64,000 bases of DNA from an uncultured Psychroserpens sp. (lineage in GTDB: Bacteria > Bacteroidota > Bacteroidia > Flavobacteriales > Flavobacteriaceae): contig NZ_CANMRL010000001.1 of the NCBI RefSeq assembly GCF_947500255.1, forward strand, positions 186,001 to 250,000, in the 5' to 3' direction. The position numbers and the translations under genes were made by a program. Shown piece after piece: positions 1-9,151 of this stretch (positions are counted from its first letter, which is position 1; every line of letters begins with the position of its first letter). The notes under the pieces were generated by a model. That model was not told where the DNA came from. It saw only the letters and a list, made by a program, of their open reading frames with translations, and ran no database searches.

Positions 1-1224
1 TCCTGGATTACCAATTGTTCCTGTAGGAACTGTATAATCAAACTTAGTTCTATACGTATTATTAGCTACAGCTTCACCTGCTGGAATAACATCTCCTAAT
101 ACATTTGTAAATGAGTGACGTAATACATGATTATGAACAAAATTAGGAATTGGGTTTTGACCTCCATAATACTCTGGATAATAATTGGCTTGACTTAATA
201 CTAAACCATTTTCCAATAAAAAGACAACTAATTTTGATCCGTTAAGATTTTCACTAAATCCAACACTTACCATAAATGAAAGGTTGTTTCCTTTAATTGT
301 AGAGTTTATAGCTAAACCACTTCCAACAGTACCTTCAGCTTTGCTTGTTACTTGATTAACATTATTAGTTTCAGGGAAATTCCACTCTTCTTGTCTATTT
401 ACATATGCTGTAGGCAAACCTGTTATTCCTAAATAGTTAGACATTTCAACACCATATTGATTTTGATATGGGTCGCCATTAAATAAATGTGTAGCAACTA
501 CAACCACATCATCACTTGCATCTTGAACCATTTCGATAGCTACTGATACTCTTGTACAATATCCACACCAGTCACCTGTATAGTCCTCTATTAAAGCTCT
601 TCTATTATAACTTGCTGGAGTTACAGCATTATCTGCAACGCTTACAGCTAGAGTTTCTGTAGTAAACGCTTCATAAGTTGCATAAGCATTATAATCTCCC
701 GTTGTATCTGGGATATAAACACCTCCTGTTACAGATTGTTGATCATTAATATAAATAGTAGCCACATCAGTTACATTTACTTCATTTCCTTGAGTATCTG
801 TCGCCATAACTGTGTATTCAATTCTATCTCCTAAATTGAGTGCTGTATTATTTACTGTCATAGCTATAGATTCTACAACTGCTAAAAACTGAACAGTAAT
901 TGCCGAACTTGTAAAATCCTCGTACTTAGCTGTAACAGCATACGATCCTGTTTCAGTAGCACTGTAAGTATTGCCAGTTATAGGACTACCATTAACATAG
1001 ACAGTAGATTCTGACGTCACGTCATCACCTTCGTTAGTAGATACAGTAAACGTTACCGATTGACCATAATCAACAAAAAATGAACTTGCATTGACAGTTA
1101 TAGAATTGGGACCTCCATTTCCATTACCATTACCATCTCCATTTCCGTCTTCAGATGAACTACACGAGAATAATGCAGTTACTGCCACGAAAAGGAAAAT
1201 TTTAGTGAAATTTTTGATTTTCAT
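1..1224 (-). CDS. Omp28-related lipoprotein with thioredoxin-like CxxC (3' end off window)
   Basis: An open frame of 408 codons runs from an ATG at 1224 to the left edge, so the C-terminus is missing. The N-terminus is a lipoprotein signal with lipobox ALFSC (Cys21), followed by a Gly/Asn/Asp-rich linker and two Ig/PKD-like beta segments (roughly residues 35-115 and 120-200). The motif GDWCGYC (Cys220, Cys223) begins the thioredoxin-like Omp28 region, which continues with a THLFNGDPYQNQYG stretch. Known relatives are outer-membrane or surface lipoproteins of Bacteroidota. The gene is divergent from a TlpA-type thioredoxin, so a shared role in thiol redox at the envelope is possible but is my inference. 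Confidence 0.8.
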   Translation of the reverse strand, partial: MKIKNFTKIFLFVAVTALFSCSSSEDGNGDGNGNGNGGPNSITVNASSFFVDYGQSVTFTVSTNEGDDVTSESTVYVNGSPITGNTYSATETGSYAVTAKYEDFTSSAITVQFLAVVESIAMTVNNTALNLGDRIEYTVMATDTQGNEVNVTDVATIYINDQQSVTGGVYIPDTTGDYNAYATYEAFTTETLAVSVADNAVTPASYNRRALIEDYTGDWCGYCTRVSVAIEMVQDASDDVVVVATHLFNGDPYQNQYGVEMSNYLGITGLPTAYVNRQEEWNFPETNNVNQVTSKAEGTVGSGLAINSTIKGNNLSFMVSVGFSENLNGSKLVVFLLENGLVLSQANYYPEYYGGQNPIPNFVHNHVLRHSFTNVLGDVIPAGEAVANNTYRTKFDYTVPTGTIGNPG

Positions 1225-1333
1225 AATAATTTGTGGTTAAATGTTAAAATTTTAAGATTTGCGAATATAAAAATATATTTCATCATTTTTTATGAAATTG
1301 GCATATAGTTTGTAAAAAAACAGATATTAATGA

Positions 1334-1361
1334 TTGTATTTTTTAAAAAAAATTAACTTTG
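1334..1361 (+). promoter_or_regulatory. Bacteroidota-type promoter for the TlpA gene
   Basis: A -33 TTG (1334-1336) lies 17 nt before a perfect -7 element TAACTTTG (1354-1361), matching the TTG/TAnnTTTG consensus of Bacteroidota. It sits about 26 nt before the ATG at 1388. This argues against the longer reading frame that would start at the TTG of the promoter itself. Confidence 0.7.
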
Positions 1362-1387
1362 CCCAAATTAAATCTAAATATCTTAAG

Positions 1388-1873
1388 ATGAGAACCCTAA
1401 TTACCCTATTGCTTACTTTAACAATTTCTACAACTGTATTTGGTCAAGATGTTTTACCAAAAATGCAAATCGAAACCCTCAAGGGAGCCAACATAAATCT
1501 TGAAGACATTTCTAGTAATGATCAACTTGTTATTGTGTCTTTATGGGCGACATGGTGTGTACCTTGTAAAAATGAATTAGATGCCATCAATGACGTTTAT
1601 GAAGATTGGGTAGAAGAAACTAATGTGAAATTATATGCTGTTTCTGTAGATGATTCAAGAACTGTAAAACGAGTTAAGCCCTTAGTGAGTGGAAAAGGCT
1701 GGGAATTTGATATCCTTTTGGATACAAATAGTGACTTGAAAAGAAAATTAAATGCGCCAACGATCCCTTTAACATTATTGGTTAAAAACAATAAAATTCT
1801 CTACAGGCATTCAGGATATACACCTGGTAGTGAAGATGAACTTTACGAAAAAATCAAAGAGTTTTCTAAATAA
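1388..1873 (+). CDS. TlpA-family thioredoxin, secreted
   Basis: A 161-residue thiol-disulfide oxidoreductase of the TlpA/ResA type. The signal peptide (about residues 1-20, ending VFGQ) directs it to the periplasm. The active site WATWCVPC (Cys57, Cys60) and the cis-proline region APTIPLT are both present, so the protein is probably an active reductase. I chose the ATG at 1388 because the frame upstream overlaps a clear promoter and because the signal peptide begins here. The next gene starts 25 nt downstream on the same strand, which suggests co-transcription with the DUF6029 barrel protein. Confidence 0.85.
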   Translation: MRTLITLLLTLTISTTVFGQDVLPKMQIETLKGANINLEDISSNDQLVIVSLWATWCVPCKNELDAINDVYEDWVEETNVKLYAVSVDDSRTVKRVKPLVSGKGWEFDILLDTNSDLKRKLNAPTIPLTLLVKNNKILYRHSGYTPGSEDELYEKIKEFSK

Positions 1874-1898
1874 ATCACTAATCAACACCCACAACTAA

Positions 1899-3575
1899 AT
1901 GAATCGCTACAAACTAATAGCAACTTTGCTATGCGCTCCCTTTTTTATGTTTTCACAAGAAGATGATAAAAAAGATTATGGAAAATTAAGCGGAGGGATA
2001 GAATCTAATTCCCAATATTATGTCGACGACTCAAAAACAGGAGATTTTGAAGAAGACGACCCGTTTAGATCTAATAACTACTTAAGATTAAATTACGATT
2101 ACAAAAATTGGTTTGCTCATATTCAAGTTGAATCTTATGAACCTAATGCGATATTAAACTTTTATCCAAAATATAAAGGCACAGATGTTGGAACCTTCGC
2201 AGTAGGTTATAAATCCTCAAAATTTGAAGCAACTCTTGGACATTTCTATGAGCAATTTGGGAGCGGACTTATACTGCGCTCATGGGAAGACAGACAGTTA
2301 GGAATAAATAACTCTATAAGAGGCGCTAACGTAAAATATAGACCAACTAATGCTTTAGAGTTTTCATCTCTATATGGTAGACAGCGAGATGGCTTTGAAG
2401 TTTCCGATGGTTCTATTTATGGCTTTAATGCCGAAATTGGTTTATCGTCGTTATTTAAACTTGAAACAACAGGTTTAGATCTAGGGTTGAGTTATGTAGG
2501 TAGAGACGAAGATCTAGACGTCGACAACCCAAATTTCGAATCGTTAACTAACGCTTTCTCCGCACGATTAGATTTTACTGAAGGAAACATCTATTCATCA
2601 ATTGAATATGTTAAAAAAGGAGAGGATGTTTATTCTGAATTAGGTAATATTATTGAAGACAGATATTTTGACGGTAGTGCGTGGTTATTTAATTTTGGAT
2701 ATGCTAAATCTGGTTTAGGTATTGATGCTACCTTCAGACGTATGGAAAACATGGCCTTTTTCTCTGAAAGAGATGAATCTGCAAACGTATTTAATCAAAA
2801 CTATCTCAACTTCATTCCAGCATTAACAAAGCAACATGATTATGGATTAACTAATATTTTTGTTTATCAATCACAACCTCGATTAACCTTTAACCCTATA
2901 TTTAAATCTGGTGAAATTGGAGGTCAAGTTGATATTTTCTACAACATAAAAAAAGGAACAACCCTTGGTGGTAAATACGGAACAAAACTAGCATTTAACT
3001 ACGCTACATGGTCTGGTTTAAAAGGCAACTTCAATATAAACGACAGAACATATGAAGACACAGAATTCTTTGGTTTTGGTGAAAAGTACTTTGAAGAATT
3101 TAGTTTAGATATAAAGAAAAAATGGTCTCCAAAATGGTCTTCAATAGTATCTATAGTCAACACGTTTTACAATGCACGTTTTGTAGAAGATAGAATTGGT
3201 GAAGTAAATGCTACAGCAATAGTTGGTGAGGTCACTCGAAAATTAGGCAACGGGAAATCTGTTCGAGCAGAAGTATCACATTTATTTTCAGATGATGAGA
3301 CAAGTGAAAGAGCTAAAAACTGGGCTGGCGGAACATTAGAATATAACTTTAGTAGTAGACTGAGTGTTTTTGCAACCGATATTTGGAACTATGGTAATCC
3401 AGACGAAGATCGTCAAATACATTATTATACATTTGGTGGAAGTTTCACTAAGGGAGCTACACGAGTTATGGCTAGCTATGGAAGACAACGTGGTGGCTTA
3501 GTGTGTGTTGGAGGTATTTGTCGATTTGTACCAGAAAACACAGGATTTTCATTAAGTGTATCGACTTCTTTCTAA
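1899..3575 (+). CDS. DUF6029-type outer-membrane barrel protein
   Basis: A 558-residue protein with a signal peptide (cleavage near MFSQ/ED), then alternating hydrophobic and polar residues throughout, as expected of a large outer-membrane beta-barrel. The stretch HFYEQFGSGLILRSWEDR and a C-terminal SVSTSF with a terminal Phe resemble the DUF6029 family of Bacteroidota, which has no established biochemical function. It is 25 nt downstream of the TlpA thioredoxin. Two cysteines near the C-terminus (residues about 535-541, in VCVGGIC) may be thioredoxin substrates; that link is inference. Confidence 0.7.
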   Translation: MNRYKLIATLLCAPFFMFSQEDDKKDYGKLSGGIESNSQYYVDDSKTGDFEEDDPFRSNNYLRLNYDYKNWFAHIQVESYEPNAILNFYPKYKGTDVGTFAVGYKSSKFEATLGHFYEQFGSGLILRSWEDRQLGINNSIRGANVKYRPTNALEFSSLYGRQRDGFEVSDGSIYGFNAEIGLSSLFKLETTGLDLGLSYVGRDEDLDVDNPNFESLTNAFSARLDFTEGNIYSSIEYVKKGEDVYSELGNIIEDRYFDGSAWLFNFGYAKSGLGIDATFRRMENMAFFSERDESANVFNQNYLNFIPALTKQHDYGLTNIFVYQSQPRLTFNPIFKSGEIGGQVDIFYNIKKGTTLGGKYGTKLAFNYATWSGLKGNFNINDRTYEDTEFFGFGEKYFEEFSLDIKKKWSPKWSSIVSIVNTFYNARFVEDRIGEVNATAIVGEVTRKLGNGKSVRAEVSHLFSDDETSERAKNWAGGTLEYNFSSRLSVFATDIWNYGNPDEDRQIHYYTFGGSFTKGATRVMASYGRQRGGLVCVGGICRFVPENTGFSLSVSTSF

Positions 3576-3600
3576 CACTAAGTAATTTATATAAACAAAA

Positions 3601-3628
3601 AAGTGCCATTGGTTAATGGTGCTTTTTT
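3601..3628. terminator. Bidirectional terminator between convergent genes
   Basis: AAGTGCCATT pairs with AATGGTGCTT (two G-U pairs) around a GGTT loop. A T6 run follows on the plus strand and an equivalent T-run on the minus strand. It overlaps the stop codon of rsmG and serves both the DUF6029 gene and rsmG. Confidence 0.8.
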
Positions 3629-4256
3629 ATCCGCGATATTTAAGTGGTAAATGCACCACTTTTTTGGTCTCAAAAAACGCTTCTTTAAAATAGTCGTTTA
3701 AGTTGTATATAGTTGCTGTCTTATAAGGTTTCAATTCTTCCGAGAGGTCACCACCTTTCAAATACAAGATTCCATTTTTTAAATCATGACGTTGTTCTTT
3801 TGTAATCTTTCCTTTAACCCATTTTACAAAAGCTGGCATCGCTGTTACTGCTCTACTTACAATAAAATCAAACTGTTCATCAATAGCCTCCACTCTACTA
3901 TGAGTTGTTCTTATATTTGTAAGACCTATATGTTCTGCAACGTCATCCACTACTTTTAATTTTTTAGCTATACTATCAACTAAATGAAATTGAGATTCTG
4001 GATGCAAAATAGCCAAAGGTATACCCGGAAAACCACCTCCTGTCCCAACATCTAAAATAGCCGAACCAGGAAGAAAACGTAATACTTTTGCAATCGCAAG
4101 TGAATGTAATACATGTCGTAAATACAACTCATCTATATCTTTTCGAGAAACAACGTTGATTTTTAAATTCCACTCTTTATAAAGATCTTCTAATTGTTGA
4201 AATTGAAGGATTTGATGGTCACTCAAATCTGGAAAATACTCTTGTATAAGCTTCAT
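3627..4256 (-). CDS. rsmG: 16S rRNA (guanine-527-N7)-methyltransferase RsmG
   Basis: A 209-residue SAM-dependent methyltransferase that modifies G527 of 16S rRNA. The SAM-binding motif ILDVGTGGGFPGIPLAI (about residues 66-82), the RHVLHSL segment and the FDFIVSRAV motif are typical of RsmG, and the length is that of the family. A candidate -7 element TACTTTTG lies on the minus strand at 4273-4280, giving a short leader before the ATG at 4256. It stands alone, convergent with the DUF6029 gene. Confidence 0.93.
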   Translation of the reverse strand: MKLIQEYFPDLSDHQILQFQQLEDLYKEWNLKINVVSRKDIDELYLRHVLHSLAIAKVLRFLPGSAILDVGTGGGFPGIPLAILHPESQFHLVDSIAKKLKVVDDVAEHIGLTNIRTTHSRVEAIDEQFDFIVSRAVTAMPAFVKWVKGKITKEQRHDLKNGILYLKGGDLSEELKPYKTATIYNLNDYFKEAFFETKKVVHLPLKYRG

Positions 4257-4272
4257 TAATTTAAAATTTACA

Positions 4273-4280
4273 CAAAAGTA
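4273..4280 (-). promoter_or_regulatory. -7 promoter element for rsmG
   Basis: The minus strand reads TACTTTTG, matching TAnnTTTG, about 16 nt before the rsmG ATG. I found no good -33 TTG at the usual distance, so confidence is moderate. Confidence 0.45.
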
Positions 4281-4311
4281 TACATTTTTATGTGGATATT
4301 TTTAGCATTTA

Positions 4312-4346
4312 TTTGGTAATATGGGAGCATTTATTACATATCTTTG
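4312..4346 (+). promoter_or_regulatory. Promoter for the 4402 desaturase
   Basis: TTTG (4312-4315) and TATCTTTG (4339-4346) are separated by 23 nt, fitting the Bacteroidota -33/-7 pattern. The predicted transcript starts near 4353, which excludes the upstream in-frame ATG at 4321 as a translation start. Confidence 0.6.
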
Positions 4347-4401
4347 CTCCTTAAATATTAAAACGTACTTTTTTACGTTACAATTGAAAAATGGCAATTC
4401 A

Positions 4402-5499
4402 ATGACAAAGCAAGCACTCTCTTTCTCAAGAACAGACTCAGCAAAATTCTTTAGAACACTCAATAAACGTGTGAATAATTATTTTAAAGAGAATAATATA
4501 AAACGTACTGGAAATTGGAAGATTTGGTTAAAAACAGTAGTAATGTTTACTATGTTCCTTTTACCTTATTTCTTAATATTAACACTTGACATTCCTGGGT
4601 GGCTACAATTATTACTTACGGTAGTAATGGGTGTTGGCATGGCTGGTGTTGGTATGAATGTAATGCATGATGGTAATCATGGTTCTTATTCAAATAAGGA
4701 ATGGGTTAATCGATTAATGGGAAGTAGTATTTATATTCTTGCTGGAAATGTGTATAACTGGAAAGTTCAGCATAATGTTTTACATCACACATATACCAAT
4801 ATCCATGGTCATGATGAAGACCTTGAAGCTGGACGCATCTTACGTTTCTCCAAGCATGCAAAATGGCATAAACATCATAAATTTCAGCATTATTATTCTG
4901 TTTTACTTTATGGTTTATTAACTATTAATTGGGCCATTACTACAGATTTTCAACAAATGTATCGTTACATGAAGCGTAAATTATCTTACGGTAAATTACC
5001 AAACCCAGTAGTAAATTGGAGTAAACTAGTCATTTCAAAACTCATCTATGTGTCTATTTGGATAGTAGTTCCAATGCTTGTTCTAGATATTGCTTGGTGG
5101 AAAATCTTACTTGGTTTCTTTATTATGCATTATGTGGCAGGTCTTATTCTAAGTGTTGTATTTCAATTAGCACACGTTATGGACGAAGCTGAAATGTTAT
5201 TACCTGAAGAAAATGGGACTATGAAAAATACTTGGGCCATCCACCAATTGAAAACTACTGTGAATTTTGGTGCAAAAAGCAAGATCATCAACTGGTATAC
5301 AGGCGGACTCAATCATCAAGTTGAACATCATATTTTTCCGCATATAAGTCATATTCACTACGGAAAGATTTCTAAAATAGTTAGAGAAACGGCTAAAGAA
5401 TTTAATTTACCATATAAAGAATACGAAACCACCAGAAAAGCAATTGTTGCCCATTTCAGATTCTTAAAACAAATGGGAATGAAGCCAGCAATGAGCTAA
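4402..5499 (+). CDS. Membrane fatty-acid desaturase (acyl-lipid/acyl-CoA type)
   Basis: A 365-residue integral-membrane di-iron desaturase. All three histidine boxes are present: HDGNH, HNVLHH and, near the C-terminus, HQVEHH. The last box has Gln at the usual first His position (QVEHH), as in front-end desaturases, though there is no cytochrome b5 domain. Four hydrophobic segments are visible. The start at 4402 (MTKQALSF) is chosen because a promoter lies between the longer ATG at 4321 and this one. The aminotransferase gene begins 15 nt after its stop. It is related to the two desaturases at 27.3-29.4 kb, whose third boxes differ. It introduces double bonds in acyl chains, presumably for membrane fluidity; regioselectivity cannot be read here. 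Confidence 0.88.
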   Translation: MTKQALSFSRTDSAKFFRTLNKRVNNYFKENNIKRTGNWKIWLKTVVMFTMFLLPYFLILTLDIPGWLQLLLTVVMGVGMAGVGMNVMHDGNHGSYSNKEWVNRLMGSSIYILAGNVYNWKVQHNVLHHTYTNIHGHDEDLEAGRILRFSKHAKWHKHHKFQHYYSVLLYGLLTINWAITTDFQQMYRYMKRKLSYGKLPNPVVNWSKLVISKLIYVSIWIVVPMLVLDIAWWKILLGFFIMHYVAGLILSVVFQLAHVMDEAEMLLPEENGTMKNTWAIHQLKTTVNFGAKSKIINWYTGGLNHQVEHHIFPHISHIHYGKISKIVRETAKEFNLPYKEYETTRKAIVAHFRFLKQMGMKPAMS

Positions 5500-5514
5500 A
5501 ACGACATATTTTAA

Positions 5515-6699
5515 ATGACACAACTTTCAGATAGAGTTCTCAATATGGCAACATCTGCCACACTTGCTATGGCAGCTAAAGCGAGAGAACTAAAAGCAGA
5601 AGGAAAAGATATTATTGGTTTGAGTCTGGGTGAGCCAGATTTTAATACGCCAGATTTCATAAAGGAAGCAGCAATTCAAGCTGTCAATGATAATTATAAT
5701 TCTTACACTCCTGTTGATGGCTACGCAGAATTAAAAGATGCCATTATCACTAAATTCAAAAGAGATAATAACCTTAATTACAAGCCATCACAAATTGTTG
5801 TTTCTACTGGAGCTAAACAAGCACTAGCTAACATTGCGGCCGTTTTACTCAATAAAGGCGACGAAGTAATCTTACCTTGTCCATACTGGGTAAGTTATAG
5901 CGATATCGTAAAACTCAATGAAGGTATTCCAGTAGAAGTTAAAACATCAATAGACAACGATTTTAAGCTAACACCTCAGCAATTAGAAGCTGCAATCACG
6001 CCAAAAACGAAAATGATTTGGTACAGTTCTCCGTGTAACCCTAGTGGTTCTGTATATAGTAAAGCTGAACTTAGAGCTATAGCTGATGTGTTACAAAAAC
6101 ATCCTAATATCATTGTAGTTTCTGATGAAATCTATGAACATATCAATTTTATTGGTGGACATGAAAGCATGGCTCAATTTGACGATATGTTTGATAGAAC
6201 TGTCACTGTAAATGGTGTCTCTAAAGCTTTTGCAATGACGGGATGGCGAATTGGTTATATTGGTGCTCCAGAAAGCATAGCCAGAGCCTGCAACAAAATG
6301 CAAGGTCAAGTGACCAGTGGCGCTAATTGCATCGCACAACGTGCCGTAATCACTGCGCTTAATGAATCGCCTGATCGTGTTCAATACATGATTGATGAAT
6401 TTAAGGTAAGACGTGAACTTATTTTAAGCTTACTAAATGATCTAGAAGGTTTTAAAACCAATGTTCCTGAAGGTGCTTTTTATGTATTTCCAGACATATC
6501 GCACTTCTTTGGATCAACATTAAAAGGAAAACATATAGAAAACGCTACAGATTTTTCTTTATTTCTATTAGAACATGCCAATGTAGCTACAGTTACTGGG
6601 ATTGCCTTTGGAAACCCAAATTGCATACGAATTTCTTATGCAGCATCTCAAGATCAAATTATTGAAGCAATAAGGCGAATTAAAGAAGCGGTTAGCTAG
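5515..6699 (+). CDS. Class I PLP aminotransferase, aspartate aminotransferase-like
   Basis: A 394-residue fold-type I aminotransferase, the usual length for the aspartate/prephenate aminotransferase group. Visible motifs are the substrate region SLGEPDFNTP, the glycine-rich STGAKQAL, CNPSG with the conserved Asn, the cofactor Asp in VVSDEIYE, and the PLP-lysine motif SKAFAMTGWR (Lys237). The C-terminal Arg motif is in CIRISYAAS. It follows the desaturase by 15 nt and is probably co-transcribed, although the two functions are not obviously linked. A strong terminator follows. Exact substrate (aspartate, tyrosine or prephenate) is uncertain. Confidence 0.88.
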   Translation: MTQLSDRVLNMATSATLAMAAKARELKAEGKDIIGLSLGEPDFNTPDFIKEAAIQAVNDNYNSYTPVDGYAELKDAIITKFKRDNNLNYKPSQIVVSTGAKQALANIAAVLLNKGDEVILPCPYWVSYSDIVKLNEGIPVEVKTSIDNDFKLTPQQLEAAITPKTKMIWYSSPCNPSGSVYSKAELRAIADVLQKHPNIIVVSDEIYEHINFIGGHESMAQFDDMFDRTVTVNGVSKAFAMTGWRIGYIGAPESIARACNKMQGQVTSGANCIAQRAVITALNESPDRVQYMIDEFKVRRELILSLLNDLEGFKTNVPEGAFYVFPDISHFFGSTLKGKHIENATDFSLFLLEHANVATVTGIAFGNPNCIRISYAASQDQIIEAIRRIKEAVS

Positions 6700-6721
6700 C
6701 TAAACTGTCAAATTTAAAAAT

Positions 6722-6764
6722 AAAAAGCCCTATTTAGTAAATTACTAAATAGGGCTTTTTGTTT
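6722..6764. terminator. Long perfect-stem bidirectional terminator
   Basis: The 19-nt arm at 6722-6740 is the exact reverse complement of 6742-6760, with GCCC/GGGC at the core, an A5 start and a T5 end. The T-tract works in both directions, between the convergent aminotransferase and the small minus-strand gene. Confidence 0.88.
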
Positions 6765-6776
6765 GATTTATTTTGA

Positions 6777-7049
6777 TTATCCATATTGGAATCTATAAAA
6801 CCAATACAAAATGACAGAGCTAACTAGAACACCTATTATTAATTGTTTGATGAGCAAACGTCTATTTTGTCTTCTAGTCTTAATTCTAATACGTCGCAAC
6901 ACATGTGGTGGCACTTCTGGCAGGACATAAACTTTATAAGTGCTAACCGTTTTGTATCCTCCAACAAAATCTTTAAGTGGCTTTCTCTTCTTTTGTCTTA
7001 ATAGATTTCTATTGTTTCTCAAAACAGCATTCATTGATGAGATTCCCAT
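6777..7049 (-). CDS. Small basic protein with C-terminal membrane anchor
   Basis: A 90-residue protein of unknown function. The first 65 residues are strongly basic (many Arg/Lys, including RRIRIKTRRQNRR) and are followed by one hydrophobic segment (LLIKQLIIGVLVSSVILYWF) at the C-terminus. This predicts a tail-anchored inner-membrane protein with a cytosolic basic domain. Support for a real gene: an ATG start, a coherent charge/hydrophobic layout, and a stop placed just after a strong terminator. I do not recognise a named family. Confidence 0.6.
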   Translation of the reverse strand: MGISSMNAVLRNNRNLLRQKKRKPLKDFVGGYKTVSTYKVYVLPEVPPHVLRRIRIKTRRQNRRLLIKQLIIGVLVSSVILYWFYRFQYG

Positions 7050-7219
7050 AATATCTTTATTTATTTCTGAAACGAGTTCAGAAGTTCAACCGTTAAAATT
7101 GAAGTATAGTATACCTTTCGATATGAATCGACATATCAAAATTGTATAGTTAATAATATAAAAGATAGTTTTGAGAGAGAACTCAATCGTACCAGTTAAA
7201 AAGGTCTATTGACAGTAGC

Positions 7220-7474
7220 TTATAAGATAAAAGCTAATACTGTTACAAAAACAGACAGTTTTAAAAGGGTATCGATACTTGAAGTAAATTGATATTGTCT
7301 GCTTTTTACACGTTGCTTAATACCAAAAATAGAAGTTGATTTTGAGTTGCTTAAATTACATTTTACAACCGACTTATAATTTGAATTTAATAAACCTTCA
7401 GGTCTAACAAATTCTGTCTTTAATCTACGTTTGGGCGAAGGCTCTAATTTTTCTGATGTTAATACTAATTCCAT
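7220..7474 (-). CDS. Small basic protein with hydrophobic C-terminus
   Basis: An 84-residue frame beginning at an ATG, with a basic N-terminal two-thirds (SPKRRLKTEF, GIKQRVKSRQY) and a final hydrophobic stretch (LLKLSVFVTVLAFIL). The layout is like the neighbouring 90-residue protein at 6777-7049, but I see no sequence similarity between them. No family is recognised. It could be a real tail-anchored protein or a chance frame; the amphipathic order and lack of any competing gene favour the former. Confidence 0.45.
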   Translation of the reverse strand: MELVLTSEKLEPSPKRRLKTEFVRPEGLLNSNYKSVVKCNLSNSKSTSIFGIKQRVKSRQYQFTSSIDTLLKLSVFVTVLAFIL

Positions 7475-7635
7475 GATGATTAATTTAATTGATTATACCA
7501 ATAAGACGTAGATCTTTCATATTTGTTACAACAATAGTCTTTCGTAACCCCTTTAAAACCAACATAAAATTCCCGAAATACCTATAAATATTAATATTTC
7601 AGAATAAAAAATATTTTTAAAAATTTTTGAAAAAT

Positions 7636-9129
7636 TTATCTATTTCGCCAGAAAAAAGGAGTCAATAATATTAAAACAGTGAACAATTCAAGACGCCCAA
7701 TAAGCATTAAAAATGCCGACCACCATTTACCTAAATTTGGTAATTCAGCATAGTTATTTACTGGTCCAAAATCACCTAATGCAGGTCCGACATTTCCCAA
7801 ACTAGATGCTGAGAGACCAATAGCCGATTCAAAATCTATTTGAAACATCGAAAACACCAAAGCACCAATAATAAAAGAGAGCATATAAAGAATAAAAAAG
7901 CCCAGAATATTGAATACAATATCACCAGACACGGACTTTTTATTATAGCGAACTGGTAAGATCGCATTAGGATGAAGGGCTCGTTTGAATTCTAAAAATC
8001 CATTTTTGATCATTAGCATATGACGAACAACTTTCACTCCACCAGAGGTACTGCCTGCTGATCCACCTAAAAACATCAACCCAAAAAAGAAAACCACTAA
8101 AAATGGTGTCCACAACGTATAATCTGCAGTAACAAACCCTGTAGTAGTAACAATAGCTAAAACTTGAAATAGTCCATGTCTAATCGAAGCTTCGGCCTTA
8201 CCTAAAACCATCGGATGTTCTATTGAGGATATAGAAAAATCGGCTCTAAAATAAATAATAAACGCAGCTATGATTGTAAACAAAGCAATAAACTTAAAGT
8301 AGAGTTTAAACTCTTCATCACGTATTACTTTTTGAACACGTCCTTTAAATGCAAAGTAACTTAAGATAAAATTTGTTCCTGCCAAAAACATAAATGCCAT
8401 GATAATATATTGAATGATTGGCTGACCATTCCAATGGGCAATACTACTATTTTTTGTCGAAAACCCACCTGTAGATAAAGTAGACAACGAATGATTTATC
8501 GCATCAAAAAATGACATTCCAGCCACTTGAAGTAAAATCGTTTCTGCTGCCGTATACCCAAAATAAATGAGCCATAATCGTTTAGCAGTATCTGTAATTC
8601 GAGGATGAAGCTTATCTGCATTTGGTCCAGGAGCTTCAGCAGCAAATAACTGCATTCCTCCAATGCCCAATAAAGGTAGGATAGCGATTGCAAGAACAAT
8701 AATTCCCATACCTCCTATCCAATGCGTCATACTCCTCCAGAACAACACACCTTTTGGAATTGACTCAATATCATTTAAAATACTAGCTCCAGTAGTTGTA
8801 TAACCAGACATGGTCTCAAAAAATGCATTGGTAAAACTCGGTATTGAACCTGTAATTAAATAGGGTAACGTTCCTGTTAATGCCATGACAATCCACCCAA
8901 AGGCAACAACGATATAGCCATCTCTTTTATTAAGCTCTTTTTTATGATTTTTGGTGAGATACATAGAGATTCCTCCAAGTATCAACACTATAATTCCAGC
9001 AGCAAACAGATCAAGAGTAACTCCATCTTTATAAATTAAACTGATGAGTGTTGATAACAGCATAAAGCCACCATTAAAGAGACATAGTAATCCGAAAAAA
9101 TGAAAGATGATTTTATAGTTGAGTTTCAT
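7636..9129 (-). CDS. trkH: TrkH-family potassium uptake channel subunit
   Basis: A 497-residue polytopic membrane protein of the Trk/Ktr superfamily. Four P-loop selectivity-filter segments with conserved glycines can be read: SGYTTTGAS, LSTGGFSTK, TTTGFVTADY and SLGNVGPAL, with the usual flanking membrane helices. The transporter moves K+ (possibly with Na+ or H+) across the inner membrane and is gated by the cytosolic TrkA ring. The trkA gene lies directly upstream on the same strand, 22 nt away, so the two form an operon. Confidence 0.92.
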   Translation of the reverse strand: MKLNYKIIFHFFGLLCLFNGGFMLLSTLISLIYKDGVTLDLFAAGIIVLILGGISMYLTKNHKKELNKRDGYIVVAFGWIVMALTGTLPYLITGSIPSFTNAFFETMSGYTTTGASILNDIESIPKGVLFWRSMTHWIGGMGIIVLAIAILPLLGIGGMQLFAAEAPGPNADKLHPRITDTAKRLWLIYFGYTAAETILLQVAGMSFFDAINHSLSTLSTGGFSTKNSSIAHWNGQPIIQYIIMAFMFLAGTNFILSYFAFKGRVQKVIRDEEFKLYFKFIALFTIIAAFIIYFRADFSISSIEHPMVLGKAEASIRHGLFQVLAIVTTTGFVTADYTLWTPFLVVFFFGLMFLGGSAGSTSGGVKVVRHMLMIKNGFLEFKRALHPNAILPVRYNKKSVSGDIVFNILGFFILYMLSFIIGALVFSMFQIDFESAIGLSASSLGNVGPALGDFGPVNNYAELPNLGKWWSAFLMLIGRLELFTVLILLTPFFWRNR

Positions 9130-9151
9130 GGACTTATACTATGAATAGATA

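Noticed and set aside
4321-4401. N-terminal extension of the desaturase from the upstream ATG
   Set aside because: A -33/-7 promoter lies inside this stretch and the extension has no similarity to the related desaturases.
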